64,000 nucleotides of DNA from Nectonema munidae (taxonomy: Eukaryota > Nematomorpha > Nectonematoida > Nectonematidae), in contig JAUIRK010000993.1 of NCBI GenBank assembly GCA_030549495.1, positions 1,409,501 to 1,473,500 on the forward strand, given 5' to 3'. The stretch's first letter is position 1. Each line of letters opens with the position of its first letter. Shown in pieces: positions 62,466-64,000 of the stretch. The notes below the pieces were generated by a model. That model saw only the letters and a list, made by a program, of their open reading frames with translations, was not told the DNA's origin and made no database searches. The position numbers were made by a program, and so were the translations under genes.

Positions 62466-62765
62466 AATATAGGTGGAATCAGCAAGTATACGTATTATTT
62501 GTGTAGTGTAACAGCGACATTGAAATTGTATATACACTCGAGTTTCAAGATGGAGTTATTAAGAAAGAGATTCTTAGCGTGGGAGGTGGGGTTGAGATAC
62601 CCTTCAAAACCTTTTTTTGAACAAAAAATAGAGTTAAACCGTTTGGCCTGTTTCAGTTTACCATAGATGTAGGCTAACATGAGAGAAATTCTCTGTTAAA
62701 ATGCGAATTCATACCAGCTCCTCAGCTACTATTACCACCATTTCAGCCACTCTCCCCTCTCAATC

Positions 62766-62783
62766 CTCTCTCTCTCTCTCTCT
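62766..62783 (+). repeat. (TC)n microsatellite
   Basis: Uninterrupted TC dinucleotides in a pyrimidine-rich patch (about 62740-62800). Confidence 0.8.
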
Positions 62784-63273
62784 TCACTCCCTTATCTTCT
62801 ACCTAGTCTGATCGGGCTTATGGGAGAAGCAGCCTTTTTAAAAAGACACCATGAGATTTGCTGCTACACGTGTCCCTCAAATATGCTAAATCAATTGGGA
62901 TGCAGGATTTAATTTTTTTAGTGAAGCTGATCAAAGTTAAAGAAAGGTCAAAAGTATCTAGCACTCTATATGGATGTCTTATAAGATCTTACGGTATGCA
63001 CAAGGTGAATAAAAGTGTAGCAGTGTCAAAATAAACTTATCAAAACTCAATTTTAGCACGCTTTTACTCTCAACTTGGATGAATAAAATGGATGACTTAA
63101 TGTGCACACTTTTTAGCATATTGCAGATCTTTCATCATTTCCCATAGCCGGATCTCGTAAAATTATTGGTTCCACAAAAGCCTGGAGAAAGATAAGAAGT
63201 GAATCAAAAAATACTTATTCACAGGCAATGCTCACAAGTACACCGACATTGGCTGCTTGCGCAAACCCTAGAC

Positions 63274-63592
63274 CCCTGGTTCCCAACCCTTTTTTAGTTT
63301 GCGGCACCCTTGGCGAGCCTTTTAAAAATTCCTGGCACACTTTAAGGAAAAACTTATTTAAAATTTCCATAGTTTTTTATTATAATTTTTTTATTTCTAC
63401 ATCTGCATTGATGCAACAATATCTTATACGGAGACCATATAAAAAAAATTTATACTGATCCTGCTATCACAGAAAATATAATAATACAAATATGTAATGT
63501 TAAGTTTTAAAGTGGTTGCACAATTTTGGCGGCACCCTTAAAAAATCTTATGGCAATCTTTAGTGCCGCGGCACACCGGTTGGGAATCACTG
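63274..63592. mobile_element. Non-autonomous hAT element (319 bp)
   Basis: The 8-bp target duplication CCCTAGAC is exact (63266-63273 and 63593-63600). Inverted ends CCCTGGTTCCCAACC and CAGTGATTCCCAACC (right end read inverted) are of the classic hAT/Charlie type. The subterminal GCGGCACCCTT words occur near both ends. Non-coding. Confidence 0.88.
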
Positions 63593-64000
63593 CCCTAGAC
63601 TGACCCATACTCGGCGTTTGATGAAGCCCAAGTGGAGGAGAAAAATTATTCTAGGCGACTGTCAGAATTCAATTGCTCCCGAGCACTTGGGAACTTAAAT
63701 TCTCTTATCTGCTGTTTACTTCTGGTTACCTCGATTCCTATATCTACCCACTTAAATTTCATGAATTGAAGTTCCCTTCTATGCATAAAATTGAAAACAT
63801 ACTTCCTTGTCAATAAATACGGCTTCAATTATTATTATTATTTGAATATAGCCGAGGGAAATTGTACAAGTTTATTATTTTCCATTAATGGCAACCTATA
63901 AATCTGGTAATTTAGAAGTCACGTCATCACCCACTGCTGATGAGAGTTCTGAACTCCGAAACTCCGTGCCGATTGCTGATACCTCTTTCTATACTAATTG

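Noticed and set aside
1-64000. LTR, retroviral or Polinton-type elements, LINE reverse transcriptase, CRISPR
   Set aside because: No reverse transcriptase, integrase, capsid or polymerase motif was noticed in any frame, and no regularly spaced repeat array of CRISPR type.

Overview
The window looks like nuclear DNA of an arthropod, probably a crustacean of the copepod type. It is strongly AT-rich. Its genes have GT-AG introns, several only 60-75 bases long, and AATAAA signals follow the stop codons. It is loaded with class II DNA transposons (Tigger/pogo, hAT, piggyBac) and tRNA-derived SINEs. The lineage is inferred from protein similarity as read by eye; no search was run. No bacterial operon, rRNA, CRISPR array or LTR/retroviral element was recognised.

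Four host genes can be reconstructed exon by exon. (1) 3.3-7.9 kb, minus strand: Tim17, the mitochondrial inner-membrane presequence translocase subunit. Five exons are visible, and the 3.1-kb intron before exon d carries a Tigger transposon and a TTAA MITE. (2) 14.5-16.0 kb, minus strand: a DAXX-type histone H3.3 chaperone in two visible exons. (3) and (4) 28.4-37.0 kb (plus) and 50.1-59.7 kb (minus): two laccase-type multicopper oxidase genes arranged tail to tail, with the same six visible exons, the same splice phases and all copper ligands kept. The start codons and 5' exons of all four genes were not found.

Layout: 0.56-1.85 kb piggyBac remnant; 3.2-7.9 Tim17; 8.3-9.1 unresolved coding-like block; 9.2-11.2 tandem repeat, piggyBac remnant and hAT remnant; 11.2-14.4 AT-rich with a tandem repeat; 14.4-16.0 DAXX; 16-28 gene-poor, with inverted and interspersed repeats and SINEs; 28.4-37.1 oxidase A; 37.2-49.6 a 12-kb spacer packed with a hAT element, MITEs, a degenerate Tigger and a near-complete Tigger; 50.0-59.7 oxidase B with transposons in its introns; 59.7-64 gene-poor with 15-bp arrays, microsatellites and a hAT MITE.

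The main biological story is the inverted oxidase duplication. Some exons of the two copies are almost identical and others have diverged clearly. The introns have taken up different transposons, so many insertions can be ordered after the duplication. The second point of interest is a set of 15-bp tandem arrays, one pair of which forms the inverted ends of a roughly 480-bp element at 62 kb.
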